Origin: JALYUA01 sp039933215
GTDB taxonomy: Bacteria; Acidobacteriota; Thermoanaerobaculia; UBA5066; Gp7-AA6
Direction of reading: 5' to 3'
DNA length: 64,000 bases
NCBI GenBank assembly: GCA_039933215.1
Contig: JBDTOO010000004.1
Location: 41,658-105,657, forward strand
Positions 49,480-57,861 of this stretch are shown piece by piece. Each line of letters starts with the position of its first letter. Position 1 is the first letter of the stretch. The notes beneath the pieces were generated by a model, which saw only the letters and a program-made list of their open reading frames with translations, did no database searches and was not told the DNA's origin. The translations under genes were made by a program, and so were the position numbers.

Positions 49480-52044
49480 ATGAAAGCGCTGCGACTCGTC
49501 TTTCGCGCGCTCGTGGCGGGGCCGGCGCGGCGGCATCCCCTCCGGCTCGTGCTGCCCGTCGTCGGGGTCGCGATCGGGGTGGCGGCGATTGCGGCGATCC
49601 ATCACGCGAACCGGAGCGTCACCGAGTCGTTTCGCGAGGCGGCTGGCGCCGTTTCCGGGAGGAGCGACTTCACCGTGACCGGCGTGAACGGCGTGCCGCT
49701 CGAGGCGCTGAGGGCCTTCTCTTTCATCTGGGGAAGGGGGTCTTTCGCGCCCGCCGTCACCGGCGTCGTCGTGCTCGCGGACGGGACCGGCGAGGTCGCC
49801 GACCTGATCGGGGTCGACCTCGGCGGCGACCCGTCGGTCCGGCAGTGGGAGCTCGTCGAGCCGCGCGACCGCGGCGCGCTCGCCCGGCTTCCCGCCGGCG
49901 ACGTCGTGTTCCTTCCCGTCCCGTTCGCCCGCCGGCATCGGGTGGCGACGGGCGCGCGGCTTCATGTCGTGGCGGGGGGCGTGCCGAGGGAGCTCACCGT
50001 GGGAGGCCTGATCGCGTTCTCCGGAGTGGCCGGCGCGGCGGCGCAGGAGCTGCTCCTGACCGATCTGCGCACCGCGCAGCGGATCCTCGGCCGGGGCGAT
50101 GTCGCCGACCGCGTCGACGTCGCGCTCGACCGCGGCGCGGACCGGGAGGCCGCACGCCGGATGCTCGCCTCGCGCCTGCCTCCCGGACTGCGGATCGATC
50201 CCCCGAACCGCTCCGCCGCGGCGGCGGATCGCATGGTCCGCGCCTTCCGGTTCAACCTGAACGCGCTCGGCTCCCTCACCCTCCTGGTCGGTCTCTTCCT
50301 GATCGCCAACGCCGTTTCGATCTCCGTTCTGCGCCGGCGTCCCGAGATCGCGACGCTCAAGGCGATCGGCGCCTCGCGGACCCTGATCTTTTCCGCCTTT
50401 CTGGCCGAAGGAGTCGCGATCGGCGTCGCCGGCACCGCGCTCGGGGAGGCGGGCGGCGTCTTCCTCGCCCGCGCGGCGCTGAAGGCCGTCGCCGGCACGG
50501 TCTCGAACATCTATCTCCCCTCCGCGCACATCGGCGCCGCGGGCTACTCCGCCCCGGCGCTTCTGGCGGCGGCCGTCGGAATCTCCGCCGCCGTGGTCGC
50601 GACGCTGGTGCCGGCGTGGGAGGCGACGCGCGTCTCCCCCTCCCCCGCCATGAGGGCCGGATCGGTCGAGGCGGTCCGCGGCGCGCGCGTGGTCCCGCGC
50701 GCCGCCGCCGCCGTCGCGGCCCTCCTGATCGCCGCCGCCGCGGCGGCGCTGCCTCCCGTCGACGGATTCCCTCTCTTCGGCTTCGCCGCCGTGGCCCTCG
50801 TCGTCGCGGCCCTCGCGCTCGCGGCCCCGCTCCTGGTCCGCACCGGCTCGCGAGCGCTCGCGAGGCCCCTGCGCGCGCTGTTCGGCGCGCCCGGCCCCCT
50901 CGGCACGCGGCTCTTCGGCGGCGCGATGGCCCGAAACGGCATCGCCGTGACCGCCCTGGCTATGGCGCTCGGGATGACCCTCGCGATGATCGTCACGGTC
51001 GCGTCGATCCGGGAGACCGTCCGCGTCTGGGTCGACTCGACGCTCCGCGCCGACCTCTGGGTCAAGGCCGCAGCCGGCAACCGCTCCGGCCTGGTGGGCG
51101 ACCTGCCGGAGGACGTCCTGCCCTGGGTGCGCTCGGTGCCGGGCGTCGCCGCCGTGGATCCCTTCCGCGCGCGCGACGCGGAGTATCGCGGGCGTCCGAT
51201 CACGCTCGCGTCGGGCGACTTCCGCGTCGTCGCTCGCATCGGCGGGCTCCCCTTCCTGGGCGGGCAGGATCCGAGAGAGACGGCGGAACGCGCGCGCCGC
51301 GAAGGGGCGGTCCTCGTCTCGGAGCCCTTCGCCCGCCGCTTCTCGGTGGCCGCCGGCGACCGCGTCGCGCTCGCCACGCCCGGAGGCCCCCGGGCGTTCT
51401 CCGTCGCCGGCGTCTACCGCGACTATTCGAACGACAAGGGGACGGTCATCCTCGATCGCGAGCTCTACCTGTCCATCTTCGGCGACCGCCGCCTGACGAG
51501 CCTCGCCGTGCTCGCCGCGCCGGGCGTCGATCCCGGCTCACTGCGGCGCCGTCTTCTCTCCGGAGCGCAGGGCCGCTGGGCTCTGTCGGCGTCGACGAAC
51601 CGGGACCTCCGGCGCGAAGTGCTGCAGATCTTCGACCGCACGTTCGCGGTCACGCGCGGCCTCGAGGCGATCGCCGTCGCCGTGGCGATCCTCGGGATCG
51701 CCAACGCTCTCCTCGCGTCCGCCGTCGAGAGGCGGCGGTCCTTCGGGCTCCTGCGCGCCGTCGGCGCGTCGCGCGGTCAGATCCGCGGGGCCGTGCTCGT
51801 CGAGGCGCTCCTGACGGGGATCGTCGCGACGATGGCGGCCGCCGCGGCCGGCGCCGCGTTCGCGTACCTCCTCCTCGCCGTCATCAACCCGCAGTCCTTC
51901 GGATGGACGGTGACGCTCGCCATCCCCGTCGCGACGCTGCTCGAAGCCGCCGCGGCGGTGCTCGCCGCTTCGATCCTCGCCGGGGTGCTTCCCGGACGGG
52001 TCGCGGCCGCGGTCGATCCGGCGGCGGCGCTGGCGGAGGAATGA
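49480..52044 (+). CDS. FtsX/MacB-type ABC permease (AttFG-like)
   Basis: An 854-residue permease. An N-terminal helix (about 18-38) is followed by a MacB-type periplasmic domain and a first FtsX bundle of helices (about 262-385, with LKAIGASRTLIFSAFLAEG). A central pair of helices, a second periplasmic region and a second FtsX bundle (about 725-850, with LLRAVGASRGQIRGAVLVEA) follow. This two-module layout is that of the large fused LolCE/AttF-G-like permeases. It works with the ATPase upstream and the lipocalin-like protein downstream (ATGA overlap at 52041). The ATG lies two bases past the repeat element, so its ribosome site falls inside inserted DNA and no Shine-Dalgarno is visible. Confidence 0.87.
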   Translation: MKALRLVFRALVAGPARRHPLRLVLPVVGVAIGVAAIAAIHHANRSVTESFREAAGAVSGRSDFTVTGVNGVPLEALRAFSFIWGRGSFAPAVTGVVVLADGTGEVADLIGVDLGGDPSVRQWELVEPRDRGALARLPAGDVVFLPVPFARRHRVATGARLHVVAGGVPRELTVGGLIAFSGVAGAAAQELLLTDLRTAQRILGRGDVADRVDVALDRGADREAARRMLASRLPPGLRIDPPNRSAAAADRMVRAFRFNLNALGSLTLLVGLFLIANAVSISVLRRRPEIATLKAIGASRTLIFSAFLAEGVAIGVAGTALGEAGGVFLARAALKAVAGTVSNIYLPSAHIGAAGYSAPALLAAAVGISAAVVATLVPAWEATRVSPSPAMRAGSVEAVRGARVVPRAAAAVAALLIAAAAAALPPVDGFPLFGFAAVALVVAALALAAPLLVRTGSRALARPLRALFGAPGPLGTRLFGGAMARNGIAVTALAMALGMTLAMIVTVASIRETVRVWVDSTLRADLWVKAAAGNRSGLVGDLPEDVLPWVRSVPGVAAVDPFRARDAEYRGRPITLASGDFRVVARIGGLPFLGGQDPRETAERARREGAVLVSEPFARRFSVAAGDRVALATPGGPRAFSVAGVYRDYSNDKGTVILDRELYLSIFGDRRLTSLAVLAAPGVDPGSLRRRLLSGAQGRWALSASTNRDLRREVLQIFDRTFAVTRGLEAIAVAVAILGIANALLASAVERRRSFGLLRAVGASRGQIRGAVLVEALLTGIVATMAAAAAGAAFAYLLLAVINPQSFGWTVTLAIPVATLLEAAAAVLAASILAGVLPGRVAAAVDPAAALAEE

Positions 52045-53123
52045 GGAGCCTGGCCCCGATGCGCCTCGCCTTCCTCCTCGCCGCGGCCATCCTCGTCGCG
52101 ACCATCCTCGTAGCGGCCGTGGCGCCAGGCCCCGTCCCCCTCGCGTTCCCCCGCGACCACGGCTCCCACCCCGCCGCGAGCGTGGAATGGTGGTACTACA
52201 CGGGGCACCTCTCCGACCCGGCCGGAAACGCCTTCGGATTCCAGCTCACCTTCTTCCGCGTCGGCGAGCTCGCCCTCGCCCACTTCGGCTGGAGCGATGG
52301 CGCGCGGCGCGCGTTCACCCTGAACGAGAAGGCGCACCTCGCCCTCCCGGGGATCGCCGAGTTCGCGGAGGGCCGCCTCGCGGTCTCCAACGAGGACTGG
52401 TCGGCCGAGGAATCCGGCGGCGTGCATCGCCTCCGCATGGCGGGAGACGGCCGCGCGATCGAGCTCGCGCTCACCGCCTCCAGGCCGCCGGTGCTCCAGG
52501 GCGACAGGGGGTTCTCGAGAAAAGGACCGGGCGAGAAGGAGTACTCGCAGTACGTCTCGATCCCGCGGCTCGCCGCAAAGGGCACGCTCACCGCCGGCGG
52601 CCGCCGAGTCCCCCTGACCGGCACCGCGTGGTTCGACCATGAGTGGGGGCCGGGCGTCCTTCCCGAGGCAGCGGCGGGATGGGACTGGTTCGCGCTGCAG
52701 CTCGACGACGGATCGGAGCTGATGCTCTACCGGCTGCGCACGAAGGAGGGCCAGGCCACCCCCTTCTCCTCGGGGACGTTCGTGCCCGCGTCGGGCGCGT
52801 CGGAGCGCGTCCGCTGGGAGGAGGTGCGGTTCCGCGCGACGGGGCAATGGCGCTCCCCGAGAAGCGGCGCCCGCTACCCCTCCGGCTGGGAGATCTCCGT
52901 ACCGCGCCTCCAACTCGAAGCGAAGGTGACGCCCCTCTTCCCCGACCAGGAGCTCGTGACCGATCGCTCGACGGGAGTCACCTACTGGGAGGGAGCCTGC
53001 CGCGTCGACGCCCGCCGCGACGGGCGACCCGTCGCGGGCCGGGCTTACGCCGAGCTCACCGGATACGCCCGGCGCGACGTGCCCGGCTTCGCGTCTCCGT
53101 CCTCCGCTTCCAGCCCCCGGTGA
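52041..53123 (+). CDS. AttH/CrtC-type lipocalin-like secreted protein
   Basis: A 360-residue protein. A signal/anchor helix (about 8-28) is followed by HPAASVEWWYYTGHL, the hallmark of the AttH/hydroxyneurosporene synthase (CrtC) fold. FQLTFFRVGEL, GTAWFDHEWG and WDWFALQLDDGSELMLYRLR follow. AttH proteins are encoded with an ABC ATPase and an FtsX-type permease in many bacteria, as here. The biochemical role is unsettled; lipid binding or export is the common idea. The ATG overlaps the permease stop by four bases, so the unit is translationally coupled. Confidence 0.88.
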   Translation: MRSLAPMRLAFLLAAAILVATILVAAVAPGPVPLAFPRDHGSHPAASVEWWYYTGHLSDPAGNAFGFQLTFFRVGELALAHFGWSDGARRAFTLNEKAHLALPGIAEFAEGRLAVSNEDWSAEESGGVHRLRMAGDGRAIELALTASRPPVLQGDRGFSRKGPGEKEYSQYVSIPRLAAKGTLTAGGRRVPLTGTAWFDHEWGPGVLPEAAAGWDWFALQLDDGSELMLYRLRTKEGQATPFSSGTFVPASGASERVRWEEVRFRATGQWRSPRSGARYPSGWEISVPRLQLEAKVTPLFPDQELVTDRSTGVTYWEGACRVDARRDGRPVAGRAYAELTGYARRDVPGFASPSSASSPR

Positions 53124-53124
53124 C

Positions 53125-53158
53125 GGAGGCGGAAAGCGGAAAACGGAAGTCCGCCTCC
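53125..53158. terminator. Hairpin between convergent genes
   Basis: A 9-bp perfect inverted repeat (GGAGGCGGA at 53125-53133, TCCGCCTCC at 53150-53158) with a 16-nt loop sits between the attH stop and the stop of the minus-strand gene. It has no T-tract on either side, so it is a weak bidirectional terminator candidate. Confidence 0.35.
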
Positions 53159-53643
53159 TAGGAGACCGGCGTCGGCCTCGGCTTCCACTTCCTCGACTTC
53201 CCCGCTCCTTTCGGCAGCGTCTCGAGAGTGAGCAGGAAGGACCGCGCGTTCTTCAGGTTGCGATAGACGTAGGCAAACCGCGCCGTGAACTCGCTGCGGT
53301 CGCCCTTGTTGAGCTCTCCCACCTTGTTGCCCCCGTCTCCGGCGGCGATCAGGTTCCCGTCGCCGTCGAAAACGGCGATCGCGATGCCGACCTCCTGGTC
53401 GATCTGAGAGTTGTTGTCGACGCGGACGATCGCTTTGGCACTCGAGACACGAACCGGGGCGATCGTGTCCCCGAGGTCGAAGCGGACCTCGGAGATCGCC
53501 ATGTCGTTCGACTGCATGTCGACCCTCTGGATGCCGTTGACCGGCGCCCAGTCGAACTTCTTGGTCAGGATCTCGGCGGAGAGCGGGCTCGCCAGCGCGA
53601 GGACCACCGCGGCGGAAAGAATCGCAGGAAACCGTCTGGACAT
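53158..53643 (-). CDS. Secreted hypothetical protein
   Basis: A 161-residue protein with a clear signal peptide (hydrophobic core, ending ASPLSAEI). The mature part is strand-rich (AKAIVRVDNNSQIDQEVGIAIAV as two short runs, then FDGDGNLIAAGDGG) and looks like an Ig/FxLYD-like beta-sandwich, followed by a basic tail. I do not recognise a family. ATG 53643 has a good ribosome site (GGAGGT, seven bases upstream); a GTG at 53652 is less likely. It lies 85 bp downstream of the amino-acid permease and may be independent. Confidence 0.72.
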   Translation of the reverse strand: MSRRFPAILSAAVVLALASPLSAEILTKKFDWAPVNGIQRVDMQSNDMAISEVRFDLGDTIAPVRVSSAKAIVRVDNNSQIDQEVGIAIAVFDGDGNLIAAGDGGNKVGELNKGDRSEFTARFAYVYRNLKNARSFLLTLETLPKGAGKSRKWKPRPTPVS

Positions 53644-53728
53644 GTTCGACACCTCCGATTCGGAGGGTAGCAGGGAGCGCGCGAATGGGGAACAACGGAA
53701 TCGCGCGGCCGCGGAGCCGCCGGACGGG

Positions 53729-55237
53729 CTACTTGCCGCGCTCCTCCGGATGCGTCCGAAGCCGGCTGTGCTTGTAGCCGTAGAGGAAGTACACGAACAT
53801 CCCGACGAGCAGCCAGATCCCGAAGCGCCACCACGACTCGCGCGGGAGGTAACGCGCGAGAAAGACGCACGAGCACGCGCCGAGCACCGGCACGAGCCAC
53901 GTCCCGCCGGGCACGCGGAATCCGCGGTCGCGGTTGGGCTCGCGGATCCGGAGGATGACGATCCCGACGCAGACGAGGAGGAACGCGAAGAGGGTCCCGA
54001 TGTTCGTCAGGTTGACCATCTCGTCCAGGGACGAGAAGAGCGAAGCGATACCGACGAAGACTCCCGTGATGATCGTCGCCACGTGCGGCGTCTTGAACTT
54101 CGGATGGACGCGCGCGAAGAACGGCGGCAGGAGGCCGTCGCGGGACATCGCGAAGAAGATCCGGGGCTGGCCCATCTGGAAGACGAGCAGGACGGCCGTG
54201 TGGGCGACGACGGATCCGAACGCCACGACGCCGACCATCCAGTTCGGCATGGAGACGTACTTCATCGCGAGCGTCAGCGGCTCGGCCTGCTCGGTCGAAA
54301 GGGTCTTGACCAGCGCCGAGTAGGGGATCAGGCCCGTGAAGACCGCGGCGATGACGGCGTAGATGAGAGTGCAGATAATCAGGGAGCCGATGATGCCGAT
54401 CGGCATGTCGCGCTTGGGATTGCGGCACTCCTCGGCGACCGTCGACACCGCGTCGAATCCGATGTAGGCGAAGAACACGATCGCGGCGCCCGAGGCGATG
54501 CCGTGGAACCCGTTCGGCGCGAAGGGGTGCCAGTTCGCCGGCCGGACGTACTTGAAGCAGACGAGCACGAAGAAGCCGAGCACCACGAGCTTCGTCGCGA
54601 CCATCCAGAAGTTGAAGTTCGCGGACTCCCGGATGCCCCAGACGAGCACGATCGTGACGAGCGTGACGATCACGACGGCCAGGACGTTGAAAATGATCGG
54701 GATACCGAAGACGTGGGGCGCCGACGCCACGACGTTCGGCATCTTCGAAAGCGCGGTCTGGTAGTCGACGGCGAGCCAGGCCGGGAGCTTGATCCCGAAG
54801 CCCTCGAGGAGCGTGTTCATGTAGTTGGCCCAGGAGATCGCGACCGCAACGTTCCCGATGGCGTACTCGATCATCAGGTCCCACCCGATGATCCAGGCGA
54901 TGAGCTCCCCGAGCGTGCCGTACGAGTAGGTGTACGCCGATCCCGCGACGGGGACCATCGACGCGAACTCCGCGTAGCAGAGCGCGGTGAACCCGCACAC
55001 GACGGCCGTCAGGATGAAGGAGATCATCAGCGCGGGGCCCGCGCCGGGCCGGGACGCATCGCCCGCCGCCGCCGTGCCGATCGTCGCGAAGATGCCGGCC
55101 CCGATGATGGCTCCGACGCCGAGCGCGACGACGTTCCAGGGACCGAGCGCGCGCTTGAGCGTGTGGCCCGGCTCGGAGGTCTCCGCCACCAGAGCGTCGA
55201 GGGACTTTCGCTGGACGAGCTTCTCGAAGACGCTCAA
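53729..55237 (-). CDS. Amino acid permease, APC superfamily (CAT-like)
   Basis: About 502 residues with 12-14 membrane helices. The first helix has VGAIIGAGIFATIGTAAA, the APC substrate-backbone motif GxG. Later motifs are FFAYIGFDAVSTVAEECRNP and RIFFAMSRDGLLPPFFARVH, both typical of YfnA/CAT cationic amino-acid transporters. It should import amino acids with protons or exchange them. The start is uncertain: TTG 55237 (SVFEKLVQRKSL) matches homologues, while a GTG at 55276 would add 13 residues. Confidence 0.9.
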   Translation of the reverse strand: MSVFEKLVQRKSLDALVAETSEPGHTLKRALGPWNVVALGVGAIIGAGIFATIGTAAAGDASRPGAGPALMISFILTAVVCGFTALCYAEFASMVPVAGSAYTYSYGTLGELIAWIIGWDLMIEYAIGNVAVAISWANYMNTLLEGFGIKLPAWLAVDYQTALSKMPNVVASAPHVFGIPIIFNVLAVVIVTLVTIVLVWGIRESANFNFWMVATKLVVLGFFVLVCFKYVRPANWHPFAPNGFHGIASGAAIVFFAYIGFDAVSTVAEECRNPKRDMPIGIIGSLIICTLIYAVIAAVFTGLIPYSALVKTLSTEQAEPLTLAMKYVSMPNWMVGVVAFGSVVAHTAVLLVFQMGQPRIFFAMSRDGLLPPFFARVHPKFKTPHVATIITGVFVGIASLFSSLDEMVNLTNIGTLFAFLLVCVGIVILRIREPNRDRGFRVPGGTWLVPVLGACSCVFLARYLPRESWWRFGIWLLVGMFVYFLYGYKHSRLRTHPEERGK

Positions 55238-55321
55238 GTTGCGCGGAGGATAACAGGGGCCCGCCGCCGGTGTCACCGGGAATCCGGCGCCGCGAAGTTT
55301 CTTACCGGCCGCTCTTCTTTC

Positions 55322-55504
55322 TCAGCCCCGGGTCGTCTCGCGCTCGGGATCACCGGGCTTCGGCGGGTCCGACACCGGCGGCGGCGTCGAGGGCTCTCTC
55401 TCCGGCGGCCGCTCGGGCGACGGATCCTGCATGGGGGGGCGGGAGGGATCGGGCCCGTCGGGCTGGCCGATCGGAACGGCGCGGCCGGGAACTTCCTGAG
55501 TCAT
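55322..55504 (-). CDS. Small proline-rich acidic protein (uncertain)
   Basis: A 60-codon frame with ATG at 55504. The product is almost all Pro, Glu, Asp, Arg and Ser (for example PPEREPSTPPPVSDPPKPG), with no helix or membrane segment. It lies on the same strand between the HAD gene and the amino-acid permease in a spot otherwise empty. Composition and lack of a ribosome site make it possible that this is non-coding; no homologue is recognised. Confidence 0.35.
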   Translation of the reverse strand: MTQEVPGRAVPIGQPDGPDPSRPPMQDPSPERPPEREPSTPPPVSDPPKPGDPERETTRG

Positions 55505-55540
55505 GCCCGGCGCGTTGCAAGACCCGCACCGGTCCCCGAT

Positions 55541-56227
55541 TCAGATCCTTCCGGGAATCTCCGCGAGCGTCGCGATCCGCTCGCTCTCCGGAAGCTGGCC
55601 GTGCCGCGATTCGCGATCGAGCAGCAGCGCGGCGAGCCCCGCCGCGCGCGCACCTTCGTAGTCCTCGCGCAGCGAGTCGCCCACGTGGAGGCACTCCGCG
55701 GCGGGCAGTCCGAGCCGGGCGCAGGTCCGGCGAAAGATCTCGGCGTCCGGCTTGCCCGTCTCCTCGATCGCGGACACGGCGATCGTCGCGAAGCGCCGCG
55801 AGAGGCCGAGCCCGTCCAGGAGCCCCGGAAGATGGGAGTCCCAGTTGGAGACGATGGCGAGGGCGATCCCGCGCGCCTCGAGCGCCGCGAGCGTTCCCTC
55901 GACGTCGGGAAAGAGCGCCCACGACGCCGCATCGCGAAAGTGGACGGCGAGCCGTTCGAACGCCTCGGCGGAGACCTCGCCGCCGTCGATCGTCCCGCGC
56001 ACGCGGTTCAAGAAGGCGCGCCAGAACGCGGCTTCGCCGCGGACTCCTCCGTAGCGGTCCGGCCTTCCTTCGGCGTGGACCTCCTCCCACGCCCGGGCGA
56101 GGGCGCGATCGAGCTCCTCGCGGGAAAAGCGGGCCCCGTCCGCGGAAAGCTCGCGCGCGTAGACCTCCTCCACCGGCGGGCTCGGATGGACGAGCGTCGC
56201 CCCGGCGTCGAAGAGGACCGCGCGGAT
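55541..56227 (-). CDS. HAD-family hydrolase, start codon unclear
   Basis: About 229 residues. Motif I is read as AVLFDAGATLVHPSPP just upstream of the first canonical start (GTG 56173). Motif II is AIVSNWDSH, motif III has Lys in EETGKPDAEIF, and motif IV is HVGDSLREDYEGA. The cap domain is helical. It is closest to HDHD3/HAD-IA phosphatases. There is no ATG, GTG or TTG between the upstream in-frame TGA and motif I, so initiation may be at ATC 56227 or depend on reinitiation after the CADD stop 20 bp above. A GTG start would delete the nucleophile Asp. The coordinates include motif I. Confidence 0.75.
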   Translation of the reverse strand: MRAVLFDAGATLVHPSPPVEEVYARELSADGARFSREELDRALARAWEEVHAEGRPDRYGGVRGEAAFWRAFLNRVRGTIDGGEVSAEAFERLAVHFRDAASWALFPDVEGTLAALEARGIALAIVSNWDSHLPGLLDGLGLSRRFATIAVSAIEETGKPDAEIFRRTCARLGLPAAECLHVGDSLREDYEGARAAGLAALLLDRESRHGQLPESERIATLAEIPGRI

Positions 56228-56246
56228 GCCCGGGAGAAGCGGCGCG

Positions 56247-56933
56247 CTACGCGGCGAGCCGGTTCTCCCGCATCACGCCGTCGAGCGCCGCGTTCAGCGC
56301 GTCGAGGCAGGTTTCCGCGGCGGCGAGGGCCCGCGAGAGCTCCTCGGAGGACGCTCCTTCGAGGATCCGGCCGAGCGTCTCGCGCTCCACCTGTCGGTGC
56401 CACACGTCGGCGGCCTCGTGGACCGTGAAGAAGCGGACCGCCTCGGGATCGGTGACGCCGTAGAAGGCGGCCAGCCCTTCGCGCTTGGTCTTCGCGATCT
56501 CCGGGATCTGGGACTCGTAGGCGTAGAGGGCGGCGAGACCCTCGGCGACCGAGCCTGTCCGGGTCGTCTCGAGGAAGCGGGCGACGAGCGCCTCGACTTC
56601 GGGCGTCCTCGGCTCCGGCGCGAGGGACCCGGGTTCGGCGCCGAGCGCCTGCGCGAAACGGCGCCACAGGGCCGGATGGTTGGCGTCTCCGCGCTCCTCC
56701 TCGATCAGGTTCTCCAGGAGATCCTGGCGCACCGCGGCGTCGGCGCAGCCCGAGTGGACCGCCGACACGTAGCGCGGGAACGCGGCGACGTGCGGGTAGT
56801 AGGAGATGGCGTACTCCCGCACGTTGTCGCGCGTGAGCCGGCCCTGGTTCCACAGGACGTAGAACGGGTGCTTCAGAAGATGCTTTTCGGCGACCAGGGC
56901 ATCCAGGGCTTCGAGAAAGCGCTCCGAGTTCAT
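56247..56933 (-). CDS. CADD-family di-metal oxygenase, p-aminobenzoate synthesis
   Basis: A 228-residue helical haem-oxygenase-like protein that aligns closely with Chlamydia CADD. HPFYVLWNQGRL gives Tyr25, the counterpart of CADD Tyr27. EERGDANHPALW supplies a Glu and a His ligand, YAYESQIPEIAKTKREGL a Glu and the conserved lysine, and VHEAADVWHRQ the His/Asp/His ligands. Chlamydial CADD makes p-aminobenzoate from its own tyrosine (self-sacrificing), replacing PabABC. ATG 56933 was chosen for its ribosome site (GGAGGAG, six bases upstream); the frame also opens six codons earlier. The HAD phosphatase follows directly and may be coupled. Confidence 0.82.
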   Translation of the reverse strand: MNSERFLEALDALVAEKHLLKHPFYVLWNQGRLTRDNVREYAISYYPHVAAFPRYVSAVHSGCADAAVRQDLLENLIEEERGDANHPALWRRFAQALGAEPGSLAPEPRTPEVEALVARFLETTRTGSVAEGLAALYAYESQIPEIAKTKREGLAAFYGVTDPEAVRFFTVHEAADVWHRQVERETLGRILEGASSEELSRALAAAETCLDALNAALDGVMRENRLAA

Positions 56934-57025
56934 CGTGTTCTCCTCCCCCATCGACGACTTGTCCGTTCGCGGTTCGCGGTTTTTTCGGGCGTCCGCCGGG
57001 CGACGAGTCTATTACCGGCGGGGAT

Positions 57026-57850
57026 TCAAGGCATCACCTGGCCGCCGTCCAGGACGAGCGCCTGGCCGGTGAGGGACCGGGCTTCGTCGGACGCGACGTA
57101 CGCCGCGATCCCGGCGATCTCCGGGGGCTGGATCACCCGCCCGAGGGGAGCCATCCGCGCGGCGACCTCGCGTCCGTCGCTCCCGCTCCGGGCGAGGCCC
57201 TGCCAGCCGCTGCGGCCCATGTCGGTCTCGACCCAGCCCGGGCAGAGGGCGTTGACGGTGATCTGCCGGGGCGCGAGCTCCAGCGCGAGCGACCGCGTCA
57301 GGCCGATGACGCCGTGCTTCGAAGCGGAGTAAGCGGAGAGGCCCGAGACTCCGAAGCGGCCGACGACGGAAGACATGTTGATGACCCGGCCGCCTTGCGG
57401 AATGAAGGGAGCGGCCTCGCGAGTGACGCGAAAGACCGCCGTGAGATTGGTCGCGATGATCGCGTTCCAACGCGCGTCGTCGGCGTCGTCGAGAGGCGTC
57501 GGCCCGCCCAGGCCGGCGTTGTTGACGAGGATGTCGATGTGCCCCCAGCGGGCGACGGTCTCCGCGATCGCGGACGATACGGAGGCGGCGAGCGTCACGT
57601 CGCAGCCGACCGCGGCCGCCTCGCCGCCACCGGCCGCGATCTCGGCGGCGATACGCTCGCACGAAATGACGTCGCGGGCGGCGAGCGCCACGCGGGCGCC
57701 CTCGGCCGCGAACCGGCGGGCGATCGCCTCTCCGATGCCGCGCGACGCTCCCGTGACGAACGCCACTTTCCCCTCGAGACGGTGGGCCACCGGCGCCGCC
57801 TCCTCGCGGGTCGCCGTACGCAGGACCGGGGCGCTCTCGAGATCGGGCAC
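57026..57850 (-). CDS. Short-chain dehydrogenase/reductase (3-ketoacyl-type)
   Basis: A 274-residue classical SDR. TGASRGIG binds the cofactor, CDVT and NNAGLGG are conserved, and the catalytic Ser and Tyr/Lys lie in VINMSSVVGRF and YSASKHGVIG. NALCPGWVETDM and LTGQALVLDGGQ complete the fold. It is most like 3-hydroxyacyl-CoA or FabG-type dehydrogenases; the substrate is unknown. The GTG at 57850 starts 11 bp after the ispH stop, so it belongs to the tetR-ispH operon. An internal GTG just before HRLEGKVAFVTG (about residue 23) would remove the non-conserved N-terminus. Confidence 0.88.
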   Translation of the reverse strand: MPDLESAPVLRTATREEAAPVAHRLEGKVAFVTGASRGIGEAIARRFAAEGARVALAARDVISCERIAAEIAAGGGEAAAVGCDVTLAASVSSAIAETVARWGHIDILVNNAGLGGPTPLDDADDARWNAIIATNLTAVFRVTREAAPFIPQGGRVINMSSVVGRFGVSGLSAYSASKHGVIGLTRSLALELAPRQITVNALCPGWVETDMGRSGWQGLARSGSDGREVAARMAPLGRVIQPPEIAGIAAYVASDEARSLTGQALVLDGGQVMP

Positions 57851-57861
57851 GCGGCTCTCGG

